In this document: positions 9,711-19,305 of the stretch, piece after piece
Numbering within the stretch: the first letter of the stretch is position 1
Layout of the letters: every line of letters begins with the position of its first letter
Source of the DNA: Chrysaora quinquecirrha
Taxonomy: Eukaryota; Cnidaria; Scyphozoa; Semaeostomeae; Pelagiidae
Assembly: GCA_014526335.1 (NCBI GenBank)
Contig: JACTAT010000286.1
Span: forward strand, 1-64,000
Reading direction: 5' to 3'
Length of the DNA: 64,000 nucleotides
The notes under the pieces: generated by a model
What the model was told of the DNA's origin: nothing
Databases searched by the model: none
Seen by the model: the letters and a program-made list of their open reading frames with translations, nothing else
Made by a program: the position numbers and the translations under genes

Positions 9711-10502
9711 ATGATGGCTGGGTTTTTTAGTAAACGATTCAAATGGACAAAAGAGCATGACGTGATGATGCTGAGAGAAGTTATTGCCAGTGAAATTTGG
9801 TCAACTAGGCCTGGGAGTGTTGAAAGAGGGGAAGGCTGGAAGACAATTGCAGATCAGTTGAATCATATTGATTCTCCAAAGTTTGAGGTTTCTCCAAGGT
9901 CTGTAAGGGAACACTTTCAGACACTGCTTGACAAAAGAAAAGCAGTAAATAGAGAAGAAGAAAAAGCCAGTGGTATATCACGAGAGCAGACAGAAGCTGA
10001 CCAGCTTCTAGATGAATTGCTCGAAATTTTTGCTTCTGCTGCAATTGATCAGCAAGCTGCGGATAAGGAGAAGGCGGAGAAAAGAATTTCAGACATCGCC
10101 AAAGCCCAGGAGATAAGGCAGCAGTCTGTTGAGACTTTGGGAGATACAGTAAAGAGGAGGAGGGATGAGGACGGAGAGAACAAGAAAAAAAAGAGAAGTT
10201 CCACGTCAAAGGATACTTTTTTGTTCCTGGAGAAAAGAATGAAAGAAGAGGCAGAGATGAGACGAGAAGAAGTAGAGCTGAGAAGACAGGAGATGGAAGA
10301 GAGATCAAGGCATAGAGAGAGTTTGTTAGAGGAGCAAAGAAGGAGGGAGAATGATAATGTCAGAGATTTGGGCAGGAGACTAGATCTTCTTGAACGGCAT
10401 CTGCAACAGCAAAATCAAATCATGTTGCAGATACTGCAGAATCAGCAGCATCAAGCTCAGATGCTTGCTGAGATTTCAAGAAAGCTGGAGCAAAATAAGT
10501 AG
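9711..10502 (+). CDS. Myb/SANT-like DNA-binding protein of a PIF/Harbinger transposon
   Basis: 263 codons, intact. Residues about 10-95 form a Myb/SANT-like trihelix: KWTKEHDVMMLREV, RGEGWKTIADQLN, then VSPRSVREHFQTLLDKRK followed by EEEKASGIS. This is the usual fold and carboxy signature of the accessory protein of metazoan Harbinger elements, which binds DNA and helps import the transposase. Residues 140-165 are basic (KRRRDEDGENKKKKR), a likely nuclear signal. From about 170 to the end it is a charged coiled coil (EEAEMRREEVELRRQEMEER, then Gln-rich LERHLQQQNQIML). Two adjacent methionines (9711, 9714) are equally possible starts. The transposase partner is the minus-strand fragment at 11196-11666, so the genes converge as in complete Harbingers. 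The ORF outlives its transposase, either by chance or because it is young. Confidence 0.82.
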   Translation: MMAGFFSKRFKWTKEHDVMMLREVIASEIWSTRPGSVERGEGWKTIADQLNHIDSPKFEVSPRSVREHFQTLLDKRKAVNREEEKASGISREQTEADQLLDELLEIFASAAIDQQAADKEKAEKRISDIAKAQEIRQQSVETLGDTVKRRRDEDGENKKKKRSSTSKDTFLFLEKRMKEEAEMRREEVELRRQEMEERSRHRESLLEEQRRRENDNVRDLGRRLDLLERHLQQQNQIMLQILQNQQHQAQMLAEISRKLEQNK

Positions 10503-10768
10503 ACAAAATGTTCTTTGTGCTAGTGTTTTAAAAAGGATTTATTACACATTTCGTACTTAAAATTTGAAAAAGATATTTCTACTTCAAAAATGCTTGAAAA
10601 TAACAAAATAGTTGAAAATATTTGAAAAATTTTGTCTCTATTTTGCTTGCTTTTTAGGAGCTTAAGTCGATATGTATAGACCTTATGGCGAAGATTATTT
10701 GTATTCAATATATTTTCCTTTTCATCTGAAAAATTGGACTCCTAAGATATATGTAGTGCCTCTTTGAT
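10503..10768. other. Downstream of the Myb-like gene, no feature
   Basis: AT-rich, with repeated TTGAAAA/TGAAAATA words. No coding signal or repeat that I can support. Confidence 0.4.
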
Positions 10769-11032
10769 TAACTTAAATGATGTTTGGGCAGTGTCCAAAA
10801 CCAAAAAGCAATCTTCTGTGCAGGACTGACAACAAATGTCAAAATCTTGGAGATGCTTGCAAATCTGTGAAGCCTTTGGCAAAGCCAGCTGCCATCTCTC
10901 CGCGTGAATCTGGGAACATTTGGCAACAGATTAGGCTTCACAAGCATCTTCAAGATTCAGACATTTGTCCTTGGTCCTGCAAAGAAGATTGCTTTTTGGT
11001 TTTGGATGCTGCCCAAACATCCTTTAAGTTAA
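10769..11032. repeat. 264-bp foldback palindrome
   Basis: Left arm 10769 to about 10880 and right arm about 10925-11032 are imperfect reverse complements, close to 85-90% by eye. The outermost part TTAACTTAAATGATGTTTGG mirrors TTAACTTAAAGGATGTTTGG read from the right end. The centre is about 45 bp. It lies between the two convergent Harbinger genes. A 96-codon open frame runs through it on + and a 61-codon frame on -; both are products of the palindrome. It could be a MITE or foldback insertion, or a symmetrical 3' region of the transposon. Confidence 0.85.
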
Positions 11033-11195
11033 AAATTGGATTGAACTGCTGTAAATTTAGTAAGTAATTGCTTTTTGTCCCCTCATTTCATGTTTTGTTT
11101 AATTCAGTGTAGAATGAGAAATATGTTATTGCTATGCTAAAGGGTAAAGTGTTTGTGGTAAAATTTTTGCATTACATAAGTGTTTGCAATATTTT

Positions 11196-11666
11196 TCAAG
11201 GCTCTTTGAAGTAGTCTGCAATTTGTGGAGGGTCAATGTTGAAATATTCAGATGTCATACTTCCATATAAGCAACATCTAGCATTCTTTAGAAGAGTGCA
11301 AACTCTATACATTGTTCCAACTGCACTCAATTGTATTTTAAGGTTCTTTTTAAAGTCAATAAATCGAAAATAATTTACAATATGCCCAAACAACCATTCA
11401 ACACTAACTCTAACTGAGCTCATTCTTGTATTCCATAGCTGCTGCTCAGCGGTGAGATGTGCCCCTTTGAAGGGTGCTTGGAGTTGTGGTCTCAAAGGAT
11501 ATGCTGGATCACCATATAAACACAAGAGGTCTCCATTAGGAGAAACAGAATACTGCTCAAGTGGGGGTAGGAGTCCTGTCAACCTCGTACCCAGGGCAAA
11601 TAGAACCTCTCCGTAAACACTGCGCTGCCCATATTTGACCCTGGAACCGGTTTCGCTGTTCTGCAT
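11196..11666 (-). pseudogene. PIF/Harbinger transposase (DDE_Tnp_4), carboxy-terminal fragment
   Basis: Residues from about 31 (GLLPPLEQYS) to the end match Harbinger transposase. CLYGDPAYPLRPQL carries the second catalytic aspartate; VRVSVEWLFGHIVNYF carries the catalytic glutamate; it ends with the usual AVGTMYRVCTLLKNARCCLYG. The first 30 residues do not belong: they read through an unrelated sequence (about 11580-11690) with a GGTTCCAGGGTCAAATA-type repeat. The helix-turn-helix and first aspartate are therefore missing, and the copy cannot make a working enzyme. The frame is otherwise free of stops. Confidence 0.8.
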
Positions 11667-12984
11667 TCTGATTGGCTAAGACCGAACAATAGAAATTTTT
11701 GTTGTCCGCATAAATTAGAAAGTCGTCAATGGCGTTCTACCTGGTGAAAGAAATTTCAAAACAAACTGTTGAGGCCAGGGCTTTTCCGCTCCAAAATGAC
11801 ACAGAAAACAGCTAAAATGTTATTGCTTTTAGCTTGGATAAAAAGAATAGACAGACAAGGAACGATGAAGGCAAATTATAGCTGTAGTTTAACATCTCCA
11901 CGGCAAAAATACAGAAAGTTTGAAGCAACATACAAACTTGCATTTACCGCGGTAAAATTTTGAGCAGCAAAAGATAAAGCAAGAATAATTTTCAAGAAAG
12001 CTGAAATGAACTGAAATAGTTTAAAATTTGCACTTTAGAAAAAAAGGTTGTTTAAATTTGTGTGGCTATAACTTTTTCTCGTTTTTTGTAACATTTATTT
12101 TGTCTCGTATTTTGTTGCACAAAACTTCAAAAGTGGAGAAATCTCATTCACGCTCACGGCTCACGCAACGAAAAGCAAAACTTCTCTGCAGCAAATATGT
12201 ATGATTCAACTTGAATCTTCAACAAGAAAAAGCTACTGGCTTTGAATAAATTGCTGTCACCTGAAAGGCACAGGAAAACACTGAATTTTGTCAAAACCTT
12301 AATTCTTCACGTAACAAAAGTTCATGGCTTTTGTTAAAACTCGGTAAAACTCTCGGTGAAACTTCCAGTATAAACAAACTTGATAACTTCTAACAACAGC
12401 AAACGCTTGCTAGCATGGAGTTTTAAGATAGTTCATCAACCTTCAGTCTTCTGATTCCTTTGAAGCATTTATTTTTTCATTTTGTTTGAAATGAATCGTT
12501 GAAAGCAAGTGCAACCGAACAAAAACATTTTGCTGCGTCTCAAACTCATTGACGAGTTGAAGAGCTGTGGCCACTGCTGCAATCATTTACATAATTTATG
12601 CTAATTATTCCAAGCCAAAAACTGCCAAATTTTGGAAGCCGGTCCCAAGGGTATCTGTTGAGGTTTGAGATAACAACAACAACAACAGATATCCTTGGGA
12701 ACGAAGTTGCACTCAAAGTTGGCAATCAATTCTTCTAAGTGTTACTAATGATCGAATATAGTCATCTGCATCGTATGCGAATTCTTATGATAGCTTTTGA
12801 AGGTCCTAGAATTTAATTCATCATTTGAAACGAAGATTACAGGTTTCGGTGCACTGAACGGATTTGTTTGTTACATGCACAGTTTAACCGATGAGTTCGC
12901 ATTGATTAGTACAGTATACGTAACTACAGAATTTCTATTTTCGATTCAAAGTTTTGGGATTCTTCCAGGAAAGGTTCATCTGAT
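11667..12984. other. Non-coding interval with one small hairpin
   Basis: No convincing gene. An 18-bp stem lies at 12643-12660 and 12683-12700 (listed separately). Positions 12797-12984 have a short open frame with no domain. Confidence 0.5.
12643..12700. repeat. Stem-loop, 18-bp arms
   Basis: TCCCAAGGGTATCTGTTG pairs with CAACAGATATCCTTGGGA with one mismatch, around a 22-base loop holding (AAC)n. Confidence 0.8.
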
Positions 12985-13005
12985 CATCAATGTCATCATT
13001 CGCAT

Positions 13006-13325
13006 TATCATCATAATGGATCACCATCACCACCATCATCATCATCATCACCATCACCAGTAATCGTCTTCAACATGATCATCATTGTTTAAAAAGATGA
13101 TGATCGTGTTGAAGACGATGATGATCATGCTGAAGACGGTGAGCATCATTGTCGTCTTCAACATGACCACGTATCATCATCATCATTATCATCATCATCG
13201 TTATCATCATCATCATCGTCATCGCCATCAACATAATCATCATTCTCATCATTTTTGTCTTGTTCTTCGTCATCTTCGTCATTATTATCATCATCTTCAT
13301 CGTTATTATCATCATCATCAGCGTC
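13006..13325. repeat. CAT/ATC microsatellite
   Basis: Degenerate CAT/ATC triplet tract, interrupted at 13060-13170 by three copies of a GTCTTCAACATGATCATC-like word in both orientations, which makes a small inverted repeat. The His- or Met-rich open frames are repeat products. Confidence 0.9.
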
Positions 13326-13471
13326 CTTCGGACATTGCTACAGCGTTGCTATTTTTCATGATTTTGGTATAAACACGCGTTTGATTTTTCTGAAAATTGT
13401 ATAACCATTGGTAACATTGGTAACATTGGTAAAGTTGGTAAAACTAAAAATAAGAGCTTCGACTTCTCGAA

Positions 13472-13556
13472 GATCCAGAATGACGGAATGATGGAACGAC
13501 GAAATGACGGAATGACGGAACGACAGAATGACAGAACGACGGAATGACGGAATGAC
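13472..13556. repeat. 8-bp minisatellite GGAATGAC/GGAACGAC
   Basis: Some ten tandem copies with alternating T/C in the fifth base and occasional AGAATGAC variants. Confidence 0.9.
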
Positions 13557-13842
13557 ATACTTTCATACTTCTGCTCTCATAGAGACAGGAGGTGCTTTTT
13601 TAGCTCTACGTAAGTTGGAAGAAGATAGCAATGTTTTAGAAAATTAAATTAAAATCACGTTGGATTTAAGCATTTGACCTTTTGTATCAAATTAAAATAT
13701 TCTCGATGTGGAAATTCATCATACAATGAGGGACACTTTATTTACTGAGAGAGCAATTTGTCTTGTTCTTAACTCGTCTGTCGGAGAGATTCCGAGTTGG
13801 ATTGAAATTTTCGAAAAGTGATATGAGGATTATCTGAATAGA

Positions 13843-13978
13843 TCGAGGGGCATTTCACTGTGCAAAAAGGCGTACGAGATTTCCATTAAAACAAAAGGAC
13901 TTTTAAGGGAATTTCGAGAAAACAATAGGACTTCCAGCAAAGGCGTACGAGATTTTCAAAGAGTGAATTGCCCCTCGA
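13843..13978. mobile_element. Small MITE-like inverted repeat element
   Basis: 136 bp. The ends TCGAGGGGCATTTCACT and AGTGAATTGCCCCTCGA are reverse complements with one mismatch in 17. Inside, AAAGGCGTACGAGATTT occurs twice in direct orientation (about 13866 and 13940). No coding capacity. A diverged relative is seen at 47955-48088. No clear target duplication. Confidence 0.6.
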
Positions 13979-14170
13979 TATAGATATGATGGCTTCATCG
14001 TCACCAAGCAGATTCACGAAAATAACAAAGCTTCATTTAAGCTCTATGATTGCCACAAATCCTCAAAGAAGTCTGTGTTGACGATTTCGTTGTATTCTAA
14101 CTACAACGGGAACTGTAATAATTCGGGGCAAGCACGCCAAGACTGAAAAGCTAGTGAGATTTATGTGGTA

Positions 14171-14552
14171 ATGCGAATAAAAGGAAAGAAAGCAAGTACT
14201 AAAACAGATCTTGATATGTTAACGGAAAAATTACGCTCAGCTTCGATCAAAAAATGAATACTCAAACTCATCTGGACGTGCCTGACGACATCGCCAATTT
14301 ACCTCTACCAGATGATAATCAAAGTCTCTCTGATAATACTGAAGATTATATAAAACGAATCGAAATCATGGAAAGTGAAAACAGTGTCTTAAAAGAACTA
14401 TACTAAGAACAAAATGAGAAAGTCAAAGAATTAATCGTATCTGAAAATTTTCTAAAGAAAAATCTATATGAAATTCAATCTGAAAATAAAGTTTTAATCG
14501 AAACAATGAAAAAAGAGAAATGTAATCTAAAGAATGAAAAAGCATTTGAAAA
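14171..14552 (+). pseudogene. Broken coiled-coil ORF, unassigned
   Basis: A frame from 14171 reads MRIKGKKASTKTDLDMLTEKLR and stops at 14255; the overlapping frame from ATG 14254 reads MNTQTHLDVPDDIANLPLPD, then YIKRIEIMESENSVLKELY, a TAA stop, then EQNEKVKELIVSENFLKKN and further heptad-like sequence. The two together look like one coiled-coil ORF with a frameshift and a stop. It is cut off abruptly at 14553 by the repeat array. It might be ORF1 of a retroelement; I cannot name the family. Confidence 0.4.
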
Positions 14553-16150
14553 AGCTTTTTCTCCTATCTGCTGCAGTCTGTGGGGTAAAAGGGGATAACC
14601 CTTCTTTGAAGTGCGTCATTGGTGCCTTTTTTAACCATCGCCCGATTGCTTTCTGTAGAAGGATTATCACTTAATCACAACAAGGCACTGTAGCACGGTC
14701 GGTAAGGCGGCGTGTCTTGTGAGCTCAGACGCAAAGTTGGGAGTTCGACTCCCTTCAAGGGAAAATCTTCTCCTTTCGAATTTTTTTTATTTCTGTTATT
14801 TTCGTGTTGGAAATGTTTTCCCAAGGCCGAGGAGACGTCTGGCAACTGAAATTTGCTTTTCCTGCAATTTTTAAGTTCGTTAGACATATTTTTTTTACGT
14901 GTTTTGTTGTTCCCTCTCATGAAAATTAAGGACCACTAGGAGATTATCGTCGGCTAAGGAATACGGCTGTGTAGCCGAGTGGTTAAATTCTTGCCTCCTA
15001 CCCTGAATGCCTAGAGTTCAATTCCCCTCAAGGTCAAAATTTTGGTGTTTTTGTTTTTGTGATTTCAATAGTTTACAATTCTTTTTAATGTCAAAAAGTC
15101 ACTTCAGCAAAACTAGAAGGCTTTTTGGAATGACTCAAACTTTAAGATCTATTTTTTTTCATATCTTTTCAATTCTAAATTTATTTTCAACTTATCTCTT
15201 GACACTAACTTTCATTTTCATTTGGTTTTATTTCTATTTTAATTTCATCTTCGATTTTAATTTCAAGTTTTTATTGCAGCCCAAGAATTTATAATAAAAT
15301 CGAATTTTTTTTTAAAAATTAAAATTAATTTCACTTTTACTAATATTAACATTAAGGCCAATACTCTTACGTTCCAAATAAATGGGGTGCAAATGAACGG
15401 GAGGGGGCTGGGGTAAATTAATAAAAGCAGTTTCATTCTTTGACAAGTGAAGTTATTTCTTCAAAAATTGATAAATGGGGGGTCCTAATAAGGTCCGGGG
15501 TTAGGAGAAAGAACTCCAAATTAATAAACGAGGGGACGTTTATGTGGCATCTAAGAGTATGAAGATGAATTAAGATGATGATAAAGTTTGAGATTGACAT
15601 TATTGCATGTGGTGATAAACAACAACTTTAGCATTAATTGCAAGTTTCAATGTGATTTCAGATTTGCATCAAGATTTACATTAAGGTTCAAATTAAGACT
15701 GATTTGAACATGAGCTTCAGTTTACAAATTAAGAATAACTTTAAGTTTAAGTTCAAAAGTGAAAGACTGATACTTAGACCAAGACTAACACAGACTAAGA
15801 CTAATATTAAGATGCAGTTCAAGATTTACTAAGGCTAAGATTAAGATTAACATTAAGATTTAGATTAGGAGTAAGATTAAGATTAAAATTAAGATTCAGA
15901 TTCTGATCAAGATTAACATTTAGATTAAGATTAAGGTTAAGTTTCCAATTCATGTAGAAGTTAAGATTCCATTTAAGTTGAAGACTAAGATTAAGACTAG
16001 ACTAACATTAAGATTAAGATCAAGATTTAGATTAACAGCAAATATAGCGACCTCAATGCACTGTGCCTTTTAGGTAGAAGTTGTTATTGGCGGGGTTCAT
16101 CGGAGGCGGTGATCCTCATGAGGCAGTGGTCTTACACGGGCAAGGGCTGG
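14553..16150 (+). mobile_element. Unit 0, class A, 5' truncated
   Basis: Lacks the first ~131 bp of a unit; the left junction GCTTTTTCTCC is where the 6,676-bp duplication closes. tRNA-like module 1 at about 14685-14762 (GTAGCACGGTCGGTAAGG ... GGGAGTTCGACTCCC) and module 2 at 14969-15033 (GTAGCCGAGTGGTTAA ... GAGTTCAATTCC). A G-rich direct-repeat section at 15380-15545 and an AAGATT minisatellite at 15640-16040 follow. Ends CTGG. Confidence 0.7.
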
Positions 16151-17582
16151 TCTTTCTATATTAAAATGGTGGTTGCCATGTGACTGATTTTGTACTAGCG
16201 TTTTTGGCTAGGCGGTGTGACCTTTTGAGATGCTGGCTTCGCACGATGCTGCCGCCGATGGGGTAGGCGAGCCAAAACTACTTCGCTTTTTCGTATCTGC
16301 TCCAGAAGCTGGGGTAATGGGGCTAACCCTTCTTCTTTGATCTACGTCACTGCCGCAAATTGACACAATACTTGGCCTAAATGAAACCAGATTGTCTAAA
16401 GACATATGCGACAATGAGGTTTCAATTGAGGGCTATGATCTCTACAGGCATGATAGGGACACCTTGGGTGGTGGAGGAGCCAATTACATAAGAAACACGC
16501 TTTCCCATCACAAAGGAGATGATATTAAGGACCCCAATCTTGAGATAATAGGACTGGAGATTACACCTAAGCACGCCAAGAGCTACATTGTTCTTTGTTG
16601 GTACCGTCCACCCACGGACTATGCAGATACTTCCACCTTTCTATCATTAACGAAACTAATTAGAGATCTGGATGCAGAAGGGAAGGAAATTATTCTAATT
16701 GGCGATACAAATTGTGATCTCAAAAAATCAAAAGATTGTAACACAAGAAAGCTTAAGCTTGTTTATTCAGAATTTCAATTTGAACAATTAATTACTGATT
16801 ATACAAGGGTAGCTTCTTCAATTTGCTCTAATGGAGAGACAAATACAACAAGAACATTGATTGATCATCTCTCTACGAATAGGCCAAATTTCATTTCCTA
16901 TTAAAATAAGCATGTCAGATCACTATATGATCTTTGGCATTAGAAAACTTAGATGCAGATGTCATGTCGAGCGGAAGCAAATAAAAACCGAGTTTCGCTG
17001 TCTGAAAAATTATTATCGGGAAGCGTTTCTATCCGACCTGCAAAGTATCAACTGGAATATGGCTACCCCCACAACCTGGGATGACCCCAATATATTGGCA
17101 AATAACTTCCATGATCTCTTTCAATCAATCTTAGATGTGCATGCACCGTTAAAAACACGAAAACACACAAAAGTGCATGCACCTTCTCCCTGGATAACTC
17201 CACATGTCAAGAACTTGATATGCGAGAGAGACCGGGCTAAGAGAAAAGCTGAAAGAGATCAATCAATCTGGCCAGAATACAAACGCCTAAGAAACAGGGT
17301 TACCAGTGAACTCCGAAGAGGTGTCGAGACTTACTACCAAAATTTGATAGATGAGAACTCCAATGACCCTAAAGAGATGTGGAAAACGATCAACAAAGTT
17401 CTAAATGAGAATCAACATTCCACCACTCCAAAGTTTGTTGTGTTTGAAGGTCAATCGATTGAAAATCCAAATGAAATTGCTGAAGCTTTCAACAATCATT
17501 TCACTACCTTAGGCCCACAACTGGGGGATAAAATCGAAAACAGAGACTCCGATGACCCACTAAAATCTTTCTATACTAAAAT
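16151..17582 (+). mobile_element. Unit 1 with captured LINE endonuclease fragment
   Basis: Starts TCTTTCTATATTAAAATGG. The first ~215 bp match unit 11 (39121 on) up to GACACAAT; from there the sequence is LINE coding DNA rather than the unit 11 interior. No canonical 3' end: LINE sequence runs into TCTTTCTATACTAAAAT at 17566, itself a 5'-end-like word, and then into the next unit. Confidence 0.65.
16366..17565 (+). pseudogene. Captured LINE ORF2 fragment: APE endonuclease and linker, no RT
   Basis: Reads GLNETRLSKD (the catalytic Glu), then YDLYRHDRDT and a GGGG stretch, LCWYRPPTD, LIGDTNCDL and TLIDHL, the ordered motifs of the AP-type endonuclease of CR1-like LINEs. A frameshift near 16900 moves to the frame with SDHYMIFGIRKL (the SDH catalytic motif), followed by the linker with WITPHVKNLICERDRAKRKAE and ending DSDDPLKSF just before where RT would begin. 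At least one frameshift, so no whole protein. The same fragment lies at 23040-24232. Confidence 0.78.
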
Positions 17583-19305
17583 TCTACTATACTAAAATAG
17601 GAGTGGTCATGGTTACCGATTTCGTGACAGTCACTCCTCCCATGTTGTTCGTGGTACGATTTTCGGACTTTTTCGCCGCCCGGCCGACCGTGAGGTAGGC
17701 GAGCCATCGCCCTGTCCTTCTCTCGCTTCTGGGGTAATTGGGGCTAACCCCTCTTTGAAGTGCGTCATTGGTGCCTGTTTGAACAATCGTCCGATTGTTT
17801 TCCTAAAGGGATTATCAAAATTTGAAAACCGTGGAAATAGCTCTGTTGGTAAGGGGTCCTGTTTCGTGCTGCAGGTTGTTGGAGGCAGGAGATCGATCCC
17901 ACTTAGGGGAGAATCGTTTTCCATCAGAATTTTTTCTTCCAGTGGTTTCCGTGGTGGAAATGCTTTTTGGAGCACAAGCATACGTCTCGATCACTAAATC
18001 TTGCTTTGGAATTATTTTAAAATTCGTTTCGTTTTGATATTTTTCAATTGAAGTTCATCAAACAACATCCATGTTTACTTGAATATCCAGTCAACCGGTT
18101 TGAATCGCGTTGTGCAAATGCTTTTAACCCTTTCAATGGAAGCAAATGCCATTACCACATTTCAAAAGCTTATTCAGAAGTGCATTTCATTCAAAGAAAA
18201 CAAACAAAAACCCTTTTCAAAGGGTTTTCGAAGAGTGAATTTGAAATCCTTTCCAAATGTCATCAGGAAGTTTAAGCTGCCTTAATAGCAGTACCTGACT
18301 ATACAGGACTGAGCAAGATAAACTACAACAAAACAAAGAAGCAGGATCCTGCAGTAAACCCGAGTTCTCCACGATTTCTCTTGCAGTAAACCCGAGTTCT
18401 CCACGGAGAATGCGTTCAATCTATTATATTGCTACGTTTTCTATCATGATCTTTGAGGAATCCTTTCAAGGGGAAGGAAACAAGCCAAGGACAGCTAGAA
18501 AGGTAACATTTTCTTCGCAACATAAAAACTTGACAAACAAACTTGGCTAAGGAAAACGATGAGGAACAGAACTGCAGAGAATGAACAATAACAAGACTGA
18601 GGAACAGGACCATAGTACGGGAAGGGAGACCACGAAAAATTTCAGGACTAAGGAACATGAGCAATAATAAGACTGTCGAACAGGACCAAGGAACGGGACT
18701 GAAGACCATGAATAATTTCAGGACTAAGGAGCATGAACAATAACAAGACTGAGGAACAACACCAAGGAATGGAACTGAAGACCATTTCAGGACTAAGGAA
18801 CAGGGAAAAGGAACGGGACTGAAGACCATGACTAATTTCAGGACTAAGGAACAAGATAAAGGAAAGGGACTGAAGACTATGAATAATTTCGGGATTAAGA
18901 AACATGAACAATAACACGACTAAGGAACAGGACCAAGGAACAGGATTGAAGATCTGAACAATAACAAGACTGAGGAACAGGACCAAGGAATGGGACTGAA
19001 GACGATTGATTATGTCAGGACTAAGGAACAGACTATAGAAAAAGACAAGTGCTCTACACTGACTAATTTGAAACTCATTTTGGACTAAGGACCTCGCACT
19101 AAAACAGAGGAACAGAACTGGGATTGGCACTAGGAAAAGGGACCCTGGACTAGGACCAAGGACAAACACTAAAGATTAGAAACTAGGACCTAAGTGCAGA
19201 GGCAGAGGTCATTGAGGCGGAGGTCCTTGAGGCGGATGTCTTTGAGGCAGAGGTTCTTGAGGCGGATGTCTTATGAGGCGGTGGTCTTAGACGGGCAAGG
19301 GCTTG
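17583..19305 (+). mobile_element. Unit 2, class B
   Basis: Starts TCTACTATACTAAAATAGG. It carries a third kind of tRNA-like module at 17830-17908 (AAATAGCTCTGTTGGTAAGG ... GGAGATCGATCCC). A minisatellite of AGGACTAAGGAACAGGAC and GAAGACCATGAATAATTTC words fills 18540-19060, and 15-bp GAGGCGGAGGTCCTT repeats lie at 19200-19285. Ends CTTG, which departs from CTRR. Confidence 0.68.

Noticed and set aside
10777..11067. Cys-containing 96-codon frame that might be a small secreted protein
   Set aside because: It runs through the palindrome, whose mirrored arms generate the apparent Cys pattern; no signal peptide.
14969..15033. A genuine tRNA-Leu or tRNA-Ser gene
   Set aside because: A and B boxes are good but acceptor-stem halves do not pair and the same module recurs in every class A unit.
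18416..19169. Overlapping Leu/Ser-rich minus-strand frames that resemble membrane proteins (also 25095-25847)
   Set aside because: Translations of the 'aggactaaggaacagg' minisatellite in reverse; periodic with the repeat and different in each unit.
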